A stretch of 61,273 nt of DNA from Fimbriimonadaceae bacterium (GTDB lineage Bacteria > Armatimonadota > Fimbriimonadia > Fimbriimonadales > Fimbriimonadaceae). A program made the translations under genes and the position numbers. This document shows positions 16,889-25,327 of this stretch, piece after piece (the first letter of the stretch is position 1; every line of letters begins with the position of its first letter). A model generated the notes under the pieces. It saw nothing but the letters and a program-made list of their open reading frames with translations, did not search any database and was not told the origin of the DNA. Location of the stretch: contig JADLBH010000004.1 of NCBI GenBank assembly GCA_020847855.1, positions 1 through 61,273 of the forward strand. Reading direction: 5' to 3'.

Positions 16889-18721
16889 ATGTGCGGGATT
16901 GCGGGCTATGTCGGCCCACGCAACGCGGTCGAGGTCGTCTTCGACCAGCTCAAGCGGCTCGAATACCGGGGCTACGACAGCGCCGGGATCGCCTACCTCA
17001 ACGGCACCGACGCCATCCACGTCCTCAAGCGCGCTGGCAAGCTCAGCGAGCTCGGCAGGCTGCTCGACGAGAAGACCCCCGAGTCCGGCATCGCCATCGG
17101 CCACAGCCGGTGGGCGACCCACGGCGCCCCGACCGACGAGAACGCCCACCCGCACCACGACCGCTACGAAGACATTGTCCTCATCCACAACGGCATTGTC
17201 GAGAACTACCTCGAGCTCAAGCAAGAGCTCCTGCGCGAGGGCCATACCTTCCGCTCCGAGACCGACACCGAGGTCGCCGCCCACGTCATCGGCCGCGAGT
17301 TCGCCCAGGGCGTCCCGCTCGAAGAAGCCGTCCGCCGGGCCGCCAAAAGGATGCGCGGAGCCTTCGCATTTGTAGTATTTAGCCGCCGAGAACCTGCAAA
17401 ATTCGTGGCTGCCCGGAACTTCAGCCCCCTCATCATCGGCCTGGGCGAAGGCGAGAACATGGTCGCCAGCGACGTGCCCGCCCTTCTCCCCTACACCCGC
17501 CGCGTGACCTACCTCGAAGACGACCGGATCGCCGTCGTCACCTGCGAAGGCGTCACCGTCACCGACCTCGACGGCAAGGTGCTCGAGGCCCTGGTGGACG
17601 AGATCCAATGGGACATCGAGGCTGCGGAGAAAGGGGGCTACGAGCACTTCATGCTCAAGGAGATCCACGAGCAACCCGACGTCGTGCGCCAATGCCTGGC
17701 CGGGCGGATTGACGAGCACGCCCGCGTCCGGCTCGACAATGCCTTCAGCGAGACGGTCTGGCAAGAGGTGGACCGGGTCAACATCATCGCCTGCGGCAGC
17801 GCCTACCACGCCGGGCTCATGGGCAAGTACCTCTTCGAGCGCGAGCTGCGGCTGCCCACCGACGTCTTCTACTCGAGCGAGTTCCGTTATGGCGACCCGC
17901 TCTTATCGCCTAAGTCGCTCGCCGTCTTCATCAGCCAGTCGGGCGAGACGATTGACTCGCTCGCCGCGCTGCGGTTGTGCAAGCAGCGGCGCATCCGCAC
18001 GCTGGGCATCGTCAACGTGGTGGGCTCGTCCATCGCTCGCGAGTGCGACCGCACGGTTTTCACCCAGGCCGGCCCCGAGATCAGCGTGGCGAGCACCAAG
18101 GCGTACCTGGCCCAGTGCCTCGTGCTCGAGCTGCTCGCGCTGCACATCGCCCAGGTGCGCGAAATGCCTGGCATCCGGATCGAGCAAGAGGCGGGCCGGC
18201 TGTCTGGCCTGGCGGACAAGCTCGCGCTCGCGCTGGAGGTCGAGGGGCGAATGCAGGAGGTCGCGCAGGCGCAGAAGGACGCCCGGCTCGCGTTCTTCCT
18301 GGGGCGCAACGCCGATGCGCACGTGACCCGCGAAGCGGCGCTGAAGCTGAAGGAGGTCGCCTACGTGCCCACCCAGGAGTGCCCGGCCGGCGAGATGAAG
18401 CACGGGCCACTCGCCCTGATCGAGCAAGGGACGCTCGCCGTCTTCGGGGCCACCGACCCGGAGGTGCGGGACAAGCTGGCCAGCAACGTAAAGGAGGTCC
18501 AGGCAAGGGGGGGGTACGCGCTGGTGGTGACGACCGACGACGACGGCTCGCTCGATGGCGTTGGTGACGAACTGGTGCGCGTCCCCGCGACCGGGTCGCC
18601 GTACCTCGACGCCCTGCTCGCGGTCGTGCCCCTGCAGCTCCTCGCCTACCACCTAGCCCGCGCCCGCGGCTGCGAGATAGACCAGCCCCGCACCCTGGCC
18701 AAGTCGGTCACGGTCGAGTAG
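16889..18721 (+). CDS. glmS: Glutamine--fructose-6-phosphate aminotransferase (isomerizing)
   Basis: This 610-residue enzyme makes glucosamine-6-phosphate from fructose-6-phosphate and glutamine, the first step toward UDP-GlcNAc. ATG 16889 gives MCGIAGYVG, so the nucleophile is Cys2 after Met removal. The glutaminase domain (1-240) has LEYRGYDSAGIA, GHSRWATHGAPT and HNGIVENY. Two SIS domains follow, with ACGSAYHAG, FISQSGETIDS, STKAYLAQ and ECPAGEMKHGPLALIE, ending in the canonical LAKSVTVE. The length matches the family. A run of eight G (18507-18514) lies in frame near the 3' end. A glmS leader ribozyme is not possible in the short upstream gap. Confidence 0.97.
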   Translation: MCGIAGYVGPRNAVEVVFDQLKRLEYRGYDSAGIAYLNGTDAIHVLKRAGKLSELGRLLDEKTPESGIAIGHSRWATHGAPTDENAHPHHDRYEDIVLIHNGIVENYLELKQELLREGHTFRSETDTEVAAHVIGREFAQGVPLEEAVRRAAKRMRGAFAFVVFSRREPAKFVAARNFSPLIIGLGEGENMVASDVPALLPYTRRVTYLEDDRIAVVTCEGVTVTDLDGKVLEALVDEIQWDIEAAEKGGYEHFMLKEIHEQPDVVRQCLAGRIDEHARVRLDNAFSETVWQEVDRVNIIACGSAYHAGLMGKYLFERELRLPTDVFYSSEFRYGDPLLSPKSLAVFISQSGETIDSLAALRLCKQRRIRTLGIVNVVGSSIARECDRTVFTQAGPEISVASTKAYLAQCLVLELLALHIAQVREMPGIRIEQEAGRLSGLADKLALALEVEGRMQEVAQAQKDARLAFFLGRNADAHVTREAALKLKEVAYVPTQECPAGEMKHGPLALIEQGTLAVFGATDPEVRDKLASNVKEVQARGGYALVVTTDDDGSLDGVGDELVRVPATGSPYLDALLAVVPLQLLAYHLARARGCEIDQPRTLAKSVTVE

Positions 18722-18755
18722 CAGGGATGGCGGGCAGAAGTCCGCCTCGGGAGCC

Positions 18756-18872
18756 CGGACTTCAGTCCGTCGCGTCGCAGGTCGGGAAGATTTTCGCCTA
18801 AGCCAAGGACGACCGGGGTGCCCGAATGAGCGGCTCAAGCCGCGCACTCCCTATGGGGAGCGGACTTCAATC
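18756..18872. repeat. Two copies of a short palindrome downstream of glmS
   Basis: CGGACTTCAGTCCG at 18756-18769 is a perfect inverted repeat with a two-base loop. CGGACTTCAATCCG at 18859-18872 is a one-base variant of it. A related half-site AGAAGTCCGC lies at 18736-18745, and CTCCC-TAT-GGGGAG sits between the copies at about 18845-18857. They could act as terminators or belong to a dispersed palindrome family; nothing else identifies them. Confidence 0.5.
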
Positions 18873-18978
18873 CGGCCCTAGACGGCCTCGATCCTGCAAC
18901 GGCAACGCGGAAGCGCTTGCGAACGGTTCGCGCCAAGAGCATGAACCCTTCTGTCTCGCCAAGCGTCTGATCTTTTAT

Positions 18979-19003
18979 GGCGTGGCGTGGCGTGGCGTGG
19001 CGT
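18979..19003. repeat. Pentanucleotide repeat (GGCGT)5 at a gene start
   Basis: Five perfect GGCGT copies are followed by a partial GGC. They begin at the last base of an ATG at 18977-18979 and lie inside the signal-peptide-coding region of the gene that ends at 20427. With five copies, the ATG runs into a stop at 19016. Losing one copy would put the ATG in frame with the long reading frame. Confidence 0.8.
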
Positions 19004-20427
19004 GGCTTTGCGCCCTAGGGGCTTGCGTCGCAGGGGTGCAGCCTTACGGCGGGCCGCAGTTCGGCGGAGCGGGCCAGATCGAGTTCCTGACCGCCGGTGG
19101 TCAACCCGGCACAGCGGTTGACCGGGTCAAGGCCCTGTCGGCTTCGACGCTCTTGCAGATTCCCGGTCAGCCCGGCCCACCGAGCACCCGGCAAGAAGCC
19201 AAGTTCAAGCTCAAGGCGGTTTGGGAGCCTGCCGAAGGCTGGGGGCTCGCCGGGTTCGAGTGGCAATACTTCTGGCAGCCGCCCGGCGGTCCGGCCATCC
19301 CTGCCGACGCACTCACGATCATCGAGGGCCAGTTCAACCAGTACGCGACCGGCCGGGCCGCGCTTCCCGGGATCTTCTGGGCCAAGGTCGGCATCCGCCG
19401 CCAGCACCCCGGAGGCTATATCGAACCGGTCGGGCAGCCCGGGGTGTGGCTCAGCGCCCAGTGCTGCGCCTTCGGCGGGCCGCTTCAGCTGGGGGTCACG
19501 GGTCGCGAGCCTGGCGACAAGACGCAAACCTGGCTCCAGATTGGCCGCGTTTCCAGTGCAAACAATACCGCCAACAGTGAGCCCTGGTACCTCCAGTACT
19601 TCGGCTACGCGCCGGATGCGGCAGTCCCGGCCGGGTACCAACAGACCCAGGACGCGGCCGCTGCGCTCAAGTACTCGCAGCCCGAGGGCGTCGAATGGGT
19701 GTGGATGAACGTCCCCGGCACCTGGAGCGAGACGCTGGCGGGATGGCCGACCGAGTGGCCCGACCCGCCCGCGGTTGACCGTCAAGCCACCGAGGCGTTC
19801 GAAGGGCGAGAAGTGAAGTGCGAGTTCTATGCAGACGTGGAGTTGCTGGACGGCTTCCAGTCTGGAGGTTCGGTAGAGACGTATCCGGCCGGGTTGTTCT
19901 CGAACACGGGCGAGGACGACACAGAGCAAAGTCTCTACGAAGTCGTCCCCAACACTCCTTATCCGCCGAACCTCAAGATGGTCAGCAAGATCACCGCCGC
20001 TGAGCCGGGCGAACTGACGCGAATCGAGAACTTTCCGTACGACCCGAGCGCAAACCCGTTCCGCAGGTGCGGCCGCAAAGTCCGGTGCAACCTCAAGGAC
20101 ACGGCGAGCCGCAACATGCCTGGCGTTCTCTGCCAAGAACGCTTCCCCGAACCGAACGAGATGCCGCCGGGTGTCGCGGTGAACACCGAGGCACAGGCGT
20201 GGTACACGCTGCACTTCGCAGGCATCGAGATCCCCAATGGGAACTGGAACCGGTACGACGAACTAAGGTACGTCTGGCCCCCCGGGCCCCCATACCCCTA
20301 CTACGACTTCCCACAAGAATACTGGGTAGCGACGAAGAGTCTGACCCAAGGAGGCATTTTGAAGCGCTCCTGGACGATCAAACTGACCCAAGGACAGCCC
20401 GGGACGTGCGAGCAAGATGAAAGCTAG
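18982..20427 (+). CDS. Secreted protein of unknown function, possibly phase-variable start
   Basis: This is about 481 residues if translation starts at GTG 18982, the first in-frame start inside the signal-like segment VAWRGVAWLCALGACVAGVQ. The start is uncertain. The more natural ATG at 18977 is out of frame by one repeat unit, and the frame is open upstream to about 18826. The body is rich in Gly, Pro, Trp and Tyr, with Cys residues in QCCAFGG and FRRCGRKVRCNLKD. It resembles a secreted beta-rich protein, but I recognise no domain. The next gene overlaps its stop by 11 nt and is probably co-translated. It lies between intact glmS and a glmS fragment. Confidence 0.6.
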   Translation: MAWRGVAWLCALGACVAGVQPYGGPQFGGAGQIEFLTAGGQPGTAVDRVKALSASTLLQIPGQPGPPSTRQEAKFKLKAVWEPAEGWGLAGFEWQYFWQPPGGPAIPADALTIIEGQFNQYATGRAALPGIFWAKVGIRRQHPGGYIEPVGQPGVWLSAQCCAFGGPLQLGVTGREPGDKTQTWLQIGRVSSANNTANSEPWYLQYFGYAPDAAVPAGYQQTQDAAAALKYSQPEGVEWVWMNVPGTWSETLAGWPTEWPDPPAVDRQATEAFEGREVKCEFYADVELLDGFQSGGSVETYPAGLFSNTGEDDTEQSLYEVVPNTPYPPNLKMVSKITAAEPGELTRIENFPYDPSANPFRRCGRKVRCNLKDTASRNMPGVLCQERFPEPNEMPPGVAVNTEAQAWYTLHFAGIEIPNGNWNRYDELRYVWPPGPPYPYYDFPQEYWVATKSLTQGGILKRSWTIKLTQGQPGTCEQDES

Positions 20428-21640
20428 ATCAAATCCCCTCGTTTTCGTTGCAGTGGCAGTAGCGAGCATGGGCCCGTTGCGCACCCCAGCGCAATCGCAG
20501 CCGGAGCGTCCCCCGTGGTTCTTCGGGAGCGGTATTGACGCTGGCGGCTGGGCGCGGATGGACGTGGCGGCGGTGGTGCAGGTCCTGGCGCCGCCCCGGG
20601 TGCCCGAAGACCCGAACGACCCGCGGCGGGACTGGCCGGTCGCCGTCCTCTCGACGTACTCCGGCGGGCTGGGCCCAAACCGGCTCAAGGTGCGCGGCTC
20701 ATGGGGCGTCCCGGACGGCTGGCTGGACTACCCCTGCACTTACCTCGTGCTCGGGGCTATGCCGAAGGCCGGCAAGGACGCGCCGCTGTTCTCAGACCAA
20801 GACATGATGCTTCTCGACCCCGCTGCCGCCGGGCACGCCCGAGTGTATTGGGCCCTCCCCTTCCGCGGAACCCTGCCCCGAACCGGCGGGACGAAGGAGG
20901 AGTGGTTCGGCCGGGCCATCCTCGCCGCCCTCGAGGGCGACCCGAAGCTGTGCGATCAGGGGCTGGCAGAGTTCGTCCGTGGCTCCGTCCCTGACGACCG
21001 GTACCGAAGGACGGGCAGCGCGATCTTCGGGCTCACGGGGTACGACGCTTCCGAGCTCCCCGGCTATTGGGCGCCGGGCGAGTTCTCCCGGGGCCTAGCC
21101 GCATGGGCCGCGAAGCACGGGCCCAAGGAGCGGCTCTTCGCGGGGTGGGCGATGGAGGCCCTCGGTGTGTCGGGTAGCAGCAGCTACTACCACCGGAGCC
21201 TCCTGGAGTACGCGGCGACGGACGCCGACCCGCCGCCTTGGGACAGCGCCCCGTTCCCGATGGGCTGGGCAGCACGCCTGACGGAAGAGGAGGTCCGGCT
21301 CCAGGCCCCCCCGCTGCCCACAGCCGAAGAGTGGGTCTCGACGATCGTGCGACTGAAAAACCCGAAGGCGCAGGAGATGCTACTCTCGTGCCGCACGGGC
21401 GGCGAGGAGATCGGCCTCGAGCACCTGAGGCGCCTATCTGCGCTCCTGGACAGCCCGATCCCCCGTGTCCGCTGGCTTCTGTGCGACTACTATTGGGGCA
21501 GGTTCGACCTGACTTCGATGACCGAAGCGGAGGCCGAGCCCAACCGACCGCTTGAACGGTCGCCCGAGAACCGGATCGGCCCGCCGGACTACCCGCGCCT
21601 GGACGAGCACGTGCTGCGGTGGAAGCAGTACTTCCGGTAG
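20417..21640 (+). CDS. Secreted protein of unknown function
   Basis: This 407-residue protein has a signal peptide (LVFVAVAVASMGPLRTPAQS). It starts at ATG 20417, 11 nt before the upstream stop, so the two are translationally coupled. Visible landmarks are a Trp/Tyr-rich first half (GWLDYPCTYLVLGAMPKAGK) and helices in the second half (LEHLRRLSALLDSPIPRVRW). Some of these helices resemble HEAT-type units, for example FAGWAMEALGVSGSSSYYHR. No catalytic motif is recognised. Cell location should be periplasm or surface. Confidence 0.7.
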   Translation: MKARSNPLVFVAVAVASMGPLRTPAQSQPERPPWFFGSGIDAGGWARMDVAAVVQVLAPPRVPEDPNDPRRDWPVAVLSTYSGGLGPNRLKVRGSWGVPDGWLDYPCTYLVLGAMPKAGKDAPLFSDQDMMLLDPAAAGHARVYWALPFRGTLPRTGGTKEEWFGRAILAALEGDPKLCDQGLAEFVRGSVPDDRYRRTGSAIFGLTGYDASELPGYWAPGEFSRGLAAWAAKHGPKERLFAGWAMEALGVSGSSSYYHRSLLEYAATDADPPPWDSAPFPMGWAARLTEEEVRLQAPPLPTAEEWVSTIVRLKNPKAQEMLLSCRTGGEEIGLEHLRRLSALLDSPIPRVRWLLCDYYWGRFDLTSMTEAEAEPNRPLERSPENRIGPPDYPRLDEHVLRWKQYFR

Positions 21641-21675
21641 CTGGCTGCGAGCGGGGAAAGCTGGCTTGAAGAGGC

Positions 21676-21964
21676 CTTCGCCGTGTTAGGAGCCACCGAT
21701 CCTGACGTGCGCGACAAGCTCGTGAGCAACGTCAGGAAGGTGCAGGCAAGGGGGGGGGTATCCGCTTGCCGTGACGACGGAGGACGGCGCGACCTTGGAA
21801 GGGTGGGCGATGAGACTGTGCGCGTGCCCGCCACCGACTCGCCCTACCTCGACGCCCTCCTCACGGTGGTGCCGCTCCAACCGCTGGCCTTCCACATGGT
21901 ACGGGAGCAAGGCTGCGAGATAGACCAGCCTCGGAACCTGGCGGAGTCAATCACCGTAGAATAG
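21676..21964 (+). pseudogene. Fragment of a second glmS (3' end)
   Basis: About 290 bases correspond to the last 95 codons or so of glmS. After correcting the frame, the fragment and the intact GlmS end share roughly 68 of 91 residues, from GATDPDVRDKL to CEIDQPRNLAESITVE. The frame breaks at a run of nine G (21750-21758), where intact glmS has eight. It is restored about 50 nt later, near GTGGGCGATGAG. There is no start and no upstream glmS sequence. At about 75% identity it is a diverged remnant rather than a fresh duplication. Confidence 0.85.
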
Positions 21965-22014
21965 GTTCGACTCCCGGATCAGCCTGAACCTGCACGGTCG
22001 GAGTGCCGACATGC

Positions 22015-22097
22015 TATGATGGGGGTGGGCACGAAGCTCTGTTCTGTGCCGGTTTGGGCCCTACTGGCCCGGTACTTGATGGAGGATTGGAGACTGC
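22015..22097 (+). promoter_or_regulatory. Promoter and hairpin leader of the exopolysaccharide operon
   Basis: TATGAT at 22015-22020 is a good -10 match, though no clear -35 is visible. The leader that follows can form GGCAC...GTGCC (22028-22051) and then GGGCC-CTACT-GGCCC (about 22057-22071). A ribosome site, GGAGGATTGGAG, follows before ATG 22098. The two hairpins could be an attenuator or simply structure. I found no match to c-di-GMP riboswitch motifs. Confidence 0.4.
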
Positions 22098-22772
22098 ATG
22101 GCATTGGACGGTGTCCCGGATAGTGCGCCGTTGATCAACGCAGGGCTCAAGAATCTTGAGCCGAGGGTGATCAACTATCGCAAACGGAAGAGGATCCTCG
22201 ACATCCTCGGCTCGACAATGCTTCTGATCCTGCTCTTCCCCGTCTTCCTGGTCATCGCGACCTTGGTCCGGCTCACGAGCAAGGGCCCGGTCTTTTATGT
22301 CTCAGAACGGGTGGGACTCTGCGGCAAGGTCTTCCCGTTCTACAAGTTCCGGTCCATGTATGTGGATGCGGACAAGAGATTGGGTGAGCTCTCGGACCAA
22401 AACGACCGGGAGGGCCCGATCTTCAAGATGAAGGACGATCCGCGCGTCACTCCGATCGGCAAGTTCATGCGCAAGTACAGCTTGGACGAGCTTCCCCAAC
22501 TGCTGAACGTCTTCTTGGGGCACATGAGCTTGGTGGGCCCGAGGCCCCCCATCCCCAAGGAGGTCGCGCAATACGACGAGTACATGCTCAAGCGGCTCTC
22601 GGTCCGCCCAGGCATCACGTGCTATTGGCAGGTCATGGGTAGGAGCGACCTCACCTTCGAGCAGTGGATGGAGCTCGACCATCGTTACCTTCAAGAGATG
22701 AGCGTTTGGGTGGATCTGAAGCTCCTGGTCCTCACCCCTCTGGCAGTTCTGCGAGGCGACGGTGCCTATTAG
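22098..22772 (+). CDS. Undecaprenyl-phosphate sugar phosphotransferase (priming transferase)
   Basis: This 224-residue protein is the catalytic half of the WbaP/WcaJ family, transferring a sugar-1-phosphate to undecaprenyl phosphate to start polymer synthesis. A membrane helix (ILGSTMLLILLFPVFLVIAT) precedes the conserved KGPVFYVSERVG, FPFYKFRSMYVDAD, the catalytic Asp-Glu pair in YSLDELPQLLNVF, MSLVGPRPP and VRPGITCYWQVMGRSD. It lacks the long N-terminal membrane region of WbaP, so it is the small PglC-like form. It is the first gene of the exopolysaccharide locus and follows a promoter-like leader. Confidence 0.93.
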   Translation: MALDGVPDSAPLINAGLKNLEPRVINYRKRKRILDILGSTMLLILLFPVFLVIATLVRLTSKGPVFYVSERVGLCGKVFPFYKFRSMYVDADKRLGELSDQNDREGPIFKMKDDPRVTPIGKFMRKYSLDELPQLLNVFLGHMSLVGPRPPIPKEVAQYDEYMLKRLSVRPGITCYWQVMGRSDLTFEQWMELDHRYLQEMSVWVDLKLLVLTPLAVLRGDGAY

Positions 22773-22840
22773 GCTCGGGCCTGCGGTCCCGGTTGCGGGA
22801 CAAAGCGCGACTGGCATGCGTTGTGTACCATTGACGAACT

Positions 22841-23752
22841 ATGTCGGTAACTGACCCGGCGATCACCCCTGCCGCCGCGAGCCCTAGCGAGGCCCCGACC
22901 AAGGCAGGCTTCGACTGGCGGGCCATGGTGGCGAGCCCGGTTTTCCGGGTGACCATCGTGGTACTTGCCGCGCTCTGCTTCGCGTTCTGGCCCCTCATGA
23001 TCCAGCTCAGCAAGGTCTGGATGGACATGGACTCCTACTATGCGCACGGCATGCTCGTGCCCCTGTGCTCGGCGTATCTGATCTGGGACAAGTGGGACAA
23101 GATCAAGGCGACTCCGGTGAAGCCCTTCGTTTGGGCCGTGATCCCGCTGCTGGGTGTGCTCTATATCGCCCACTATGCTTCCTTGTCCTGGATGTTCCTC
23201 TTGCTCTCGCTGCTCTTCGTGCTCGCGGTGAGCCTCTCCGTGCTCTTCATCGCGGGTTGGGGTTGGCTGAAAGCGACGCTTCCGGCGACGGGCTTCCTGT
23301 TGTTGGGGCTCCCGGTCTTCGACCGGCTCATTGACAGCTCGACGATGCCGCTCCAGATCAAGTCCACGGGGATCGCGTATCGGCTCCTGCAGCTGATCGG
23401 ATACGATACGATGCGCACTCAGCCCACGATCCTTTACGTGGACGACTATGCGCTCCAGGTCGCGGCCGCGTGCAGCGGCCTCAAGACTACGATCGCGGTG
23501 ACGGCGGCTGTGGTCTTCTTCATGCTCGTGAGCAAGCTTCGATGGTGGGCGAACCTCATCCTTGCTGTGATCGCGATCCCGCTCAGCGTGGCGATCAACG
23601 GAACGCGAATCGCCTTGATCGGCGTCGTGGGCGCGGAGGAAGGCATGGATGCGGCGGCAAAGTTCCACGACTATAGCGGGTACATCGCCCTCATCCTATG
23701 TTTCGTCATCCTTGGCCTCATTACGAAGCGCCTGGAGAAGTGGTCCTCATGA
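22841..23752 (+). CDS. Exosortase
   Basis: This 303-residue multi-pass membrane transpeptidase belongs to the exosortase/archaeosortase family. The three catalytic residues are all present: Cys211 in QVAAACSGLKTT, Arg256 in AINGTRIALIG and His276 in AKFHDYSGYIA. About eight hydrophobic segments surround them. Exosortases process C-terminal PEP-CTERM-type sorting signals of exported proteins and are typically encoded in exopolysaccharide loci, as here. No PEP-CTERM substrate is visible in the window. The stop overlaps the EpsI start by 4 nt. Confidence 0.93.
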   Translation: MSVTDPAITPAAASPSEAPTKAGFDWRAMVASPVFRVTIVVLAALCFAFWPLMIQLSKVWMDMDSYYAHGMLVPLCSAYLIWDKWDKIKATPVKPFVWAVIPLLGVLYIAHYASLSWMFLLLSLLFVLAVSLSVLFIAGWGWLKATLPATGFLLLGLPVFDRLIDSSTMPLQIKSTGIAYRLLQLIGYDTMRTQPTILYVDDYALQVAAACSGLKTTIAVTAAVVFFMLVSKLRWWANLILAVIAIPLSVAINGTRIALIGVVGAEEGMDAAAKFHDYSGYIALILCFVILGLITKRLEKWSS

Positions 23753-24429
23753 TCAAGCATGCAGCTATCCTCGTCGCCCTTTTCGTCGGAGCAGGTGCGT
23801 GGGTGAACGTGAACGCGCTCCAGAACGGGAGCCGCCCACCGGAGTCTTGGCTCCTCGCGATGGTGCCTACCCATGTCGGCGAATGGGAGCTTGATCGAGC
23901 CCTCGGCCCCGATCAGCCCGTTTCGTACAAGATGGACGAGATCACCTATAACGAACTCGACCCGATCGGGATCGCGGCACAGCGGTTCCGGTTCGGTGGG
24001 CTCGAGATGGACACGGTGGTGATCGCAGGGAACCAGAACGAGTCGTTCCACGATCAGCGGTGGTGCTTTGAAGCCCAGGGCTACGAGTTGCGAGAGTCCT
24101 CGACGGACTCGATCCAAACGAAAGTGGCGGGGGAGATTCCAGTCCAGCTGGTGCAGATCTCCAAGGGCGGGATGCCGCCGACCTATGCGCTCTTCACGTT
24201 CCAGGGCCCCACGAAGTTCCACGCCACGACCTTCGAGATGGGTCGCGACTACTTCGTTGCCGGCATGAGCGCCAACAGCCTCCAAAAGGGCTTTTTCTAC
24301 CGGTTCATCCCGCTCTACACCGGCGCGTCCAAGGACGAGGTGAAGTCGTTCGCCGCTGCGTACATTGATACCGCGGCGGTGACGAGCAAGGGCGTCCTCG
24401 GAGAGCCGAAGAGCGCGAACAAAGACTAA
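23749..24429 (+). CDS. epsI: EpsI family exosortase-associated protein
   Basis: This 226-residue protein starts at ATG 23749 in an ATGA overlap with the exosortase gene. A signal or anchor segment (AAILVALFVGAGAWVNVNAL) is followed by the EpsI (DUF3485) body: VPTHVGEWEL, NESFHDQRWCFEAQGYEL and YFVAGMSANSLQKGFFYRF. EpsI proteins accompany or are fused to exosortases and are needed for exopolysaccharide or exported-protein function; the biochemical role is unknown. Its stop shares 4 nt with the convergent UbiA-like gene. Confidence 0.88.
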   Translation: MIKHAAILVALFVGAGAWVNVNALQNGSRPPESWLLAMVPTHVGEWELDRALGPDQPVSYKMDEITYNELDPIGIAAQRFRFGGLEMDTVVIAGNQNESFHDQRWCFEAQGYELRESSTDSIQTKVAGEIPVQLVQISKGGMPPTYALFTFQGPTKFHATTFEMGRDYFVAGMSANSLQKGFFYRFIPLYTGASKDEVKSFAAAYIDTAAVTSKGVLGEPKSANKD

Positions 24430-25319
24430 CGCTCCAAGAATGGGAGCACGAGCCCGTTCATGGCGGCGGTGGCCGCGATGCCAAAGAGCACGATGCTCGC
24501 GAGGATGTGTGGGTCTCGCGTAAGGATATCGGCAGGTTCTCCTCCCTCTTCTCGTACAAAGACGAGCAACAGATAGCGCGCCAGGCCATAGATCCCGAGC
24601 GGCGTCGTGATGATGAGGGCAGGATGCTGCGTCGCAGTCGTGCTCTCAATGGAATAGACGCCGTAAGAGATCATCGCCTGGGCCGCAAAGATGATCACCA
24701 GGGCATCCAAAGCGGGACGGTTGTAGGCACCCAGGCTCGCCCGGCTCGCGGAAGCCCCGTCGCCCTGCAGCAAGAGCTCGTGCCTGCGCTTGGCATATCC
24801 GAGCATCATCGCGAGGGTCCCGGTGCAGACGAGCAGCCAAGCCCCGATCGTGACCTGGATCGCCGACGCCCCGATCACGGCGCGAGCCACGAACCCGGCC
24901 GCAATGATGAAGACATCGAGGATGGGGACGTGCTTGGCCCAAACGTTGTAGAGCACTTGGAGGACCAAGTAGAAGACCAAGATCGCGGTGCTGGTCTTGT
25001 TGATCGGAACGACGAGCAAGAAGGCGCCCACAAGCAGGGCCGAACCCAGGAACCAAGCGAAGGAGGGAAGGATCGCGCCCGAGGCGATGGGGCGGCCACG
25101 CTTCTCGGGGTGGCTCCGGTCGCGCTCTGCGTCGAGAAGGTCATTGAAGACGTACACGGCCGAGCTGGCGAGGCACATCCCCAAAAAGACCTGGATGACG
25201 AGCTGGGCCGCATCGGCGTCGCCGACCCTCCCCGCGAAAATCCATGCGGCCAGCACGAGGAGGTTCTTGCTCCACTGCTTAGGGCGGACGAGCCGGACCA
25301 CCGCCAAGATCGAGCCCAT
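24426..25319 (-). CDS. UbiA-type prenyltransferase, decaprenyl-phosphate phosphoribosyltransferase-like
   Basis: This 297-residue membrane enzyme has the Asp-rich prenyl-diphosphate motif VFNDLLDAERDRSHPEKRGR (about 62-81) followed by PIASG. The pattern with HPxKRxRPIASG is that of decaprenylphosphoryl-5-phosphoribose synthases and relatives. Other landmarks are RPKQWSKNLLV near the N-terminus and LGYAKRRHELLL in the second Asp-poor site. It would attach phosphoribose to a polyprenyl phosphate, giving a lipid-linked pentose donor. The start ATG 25319 lies eight nt after a TATACT box. It is the only minus-strand gene inside the first part of the exopolysaccharide locus. Confidence 0.85.
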   Translation of the reverse strand: MGSILAVVRLVRPKQWSKNLLVLAAWIFAGRVGDADAAQLVIQVFLGMCLASSAVYVFNDLLDAERDRSHPEKRGRPIASGAILPSFAWFLGSALLVGAFLLVVPINKTSTAILVFYLVLQVLYNVWAKHVPILDVFIIAAGFVARAVIGASAIQVTIGAWLLVCTGTLAMMLGYAKRRHELLLQGDGASASRASLGAYNRPALDALVIIFAAQAMISYGVYSIESTTATQHPALIITTPLGIYGLARYLLLVFVREEGGEPADILTRDPHILASIVLFGIAATAAMNGLVLPFLER

Positions 25320-25327
25320 CGGCGAGG

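Noticed and set aside
18722-21964. Tn7-like element at the glmS 3' end
   Set aside because: No transposase, no Tn7 end repeats and no target-site duplication could be seen; only the position is suggestive.
22769-23668. Minus-strand open frame over the exosortase gene
   Set aside because: It is rich in Arg, His, Asp and Glu without any fold pattern, and is antisense to a well recognised exosortase.
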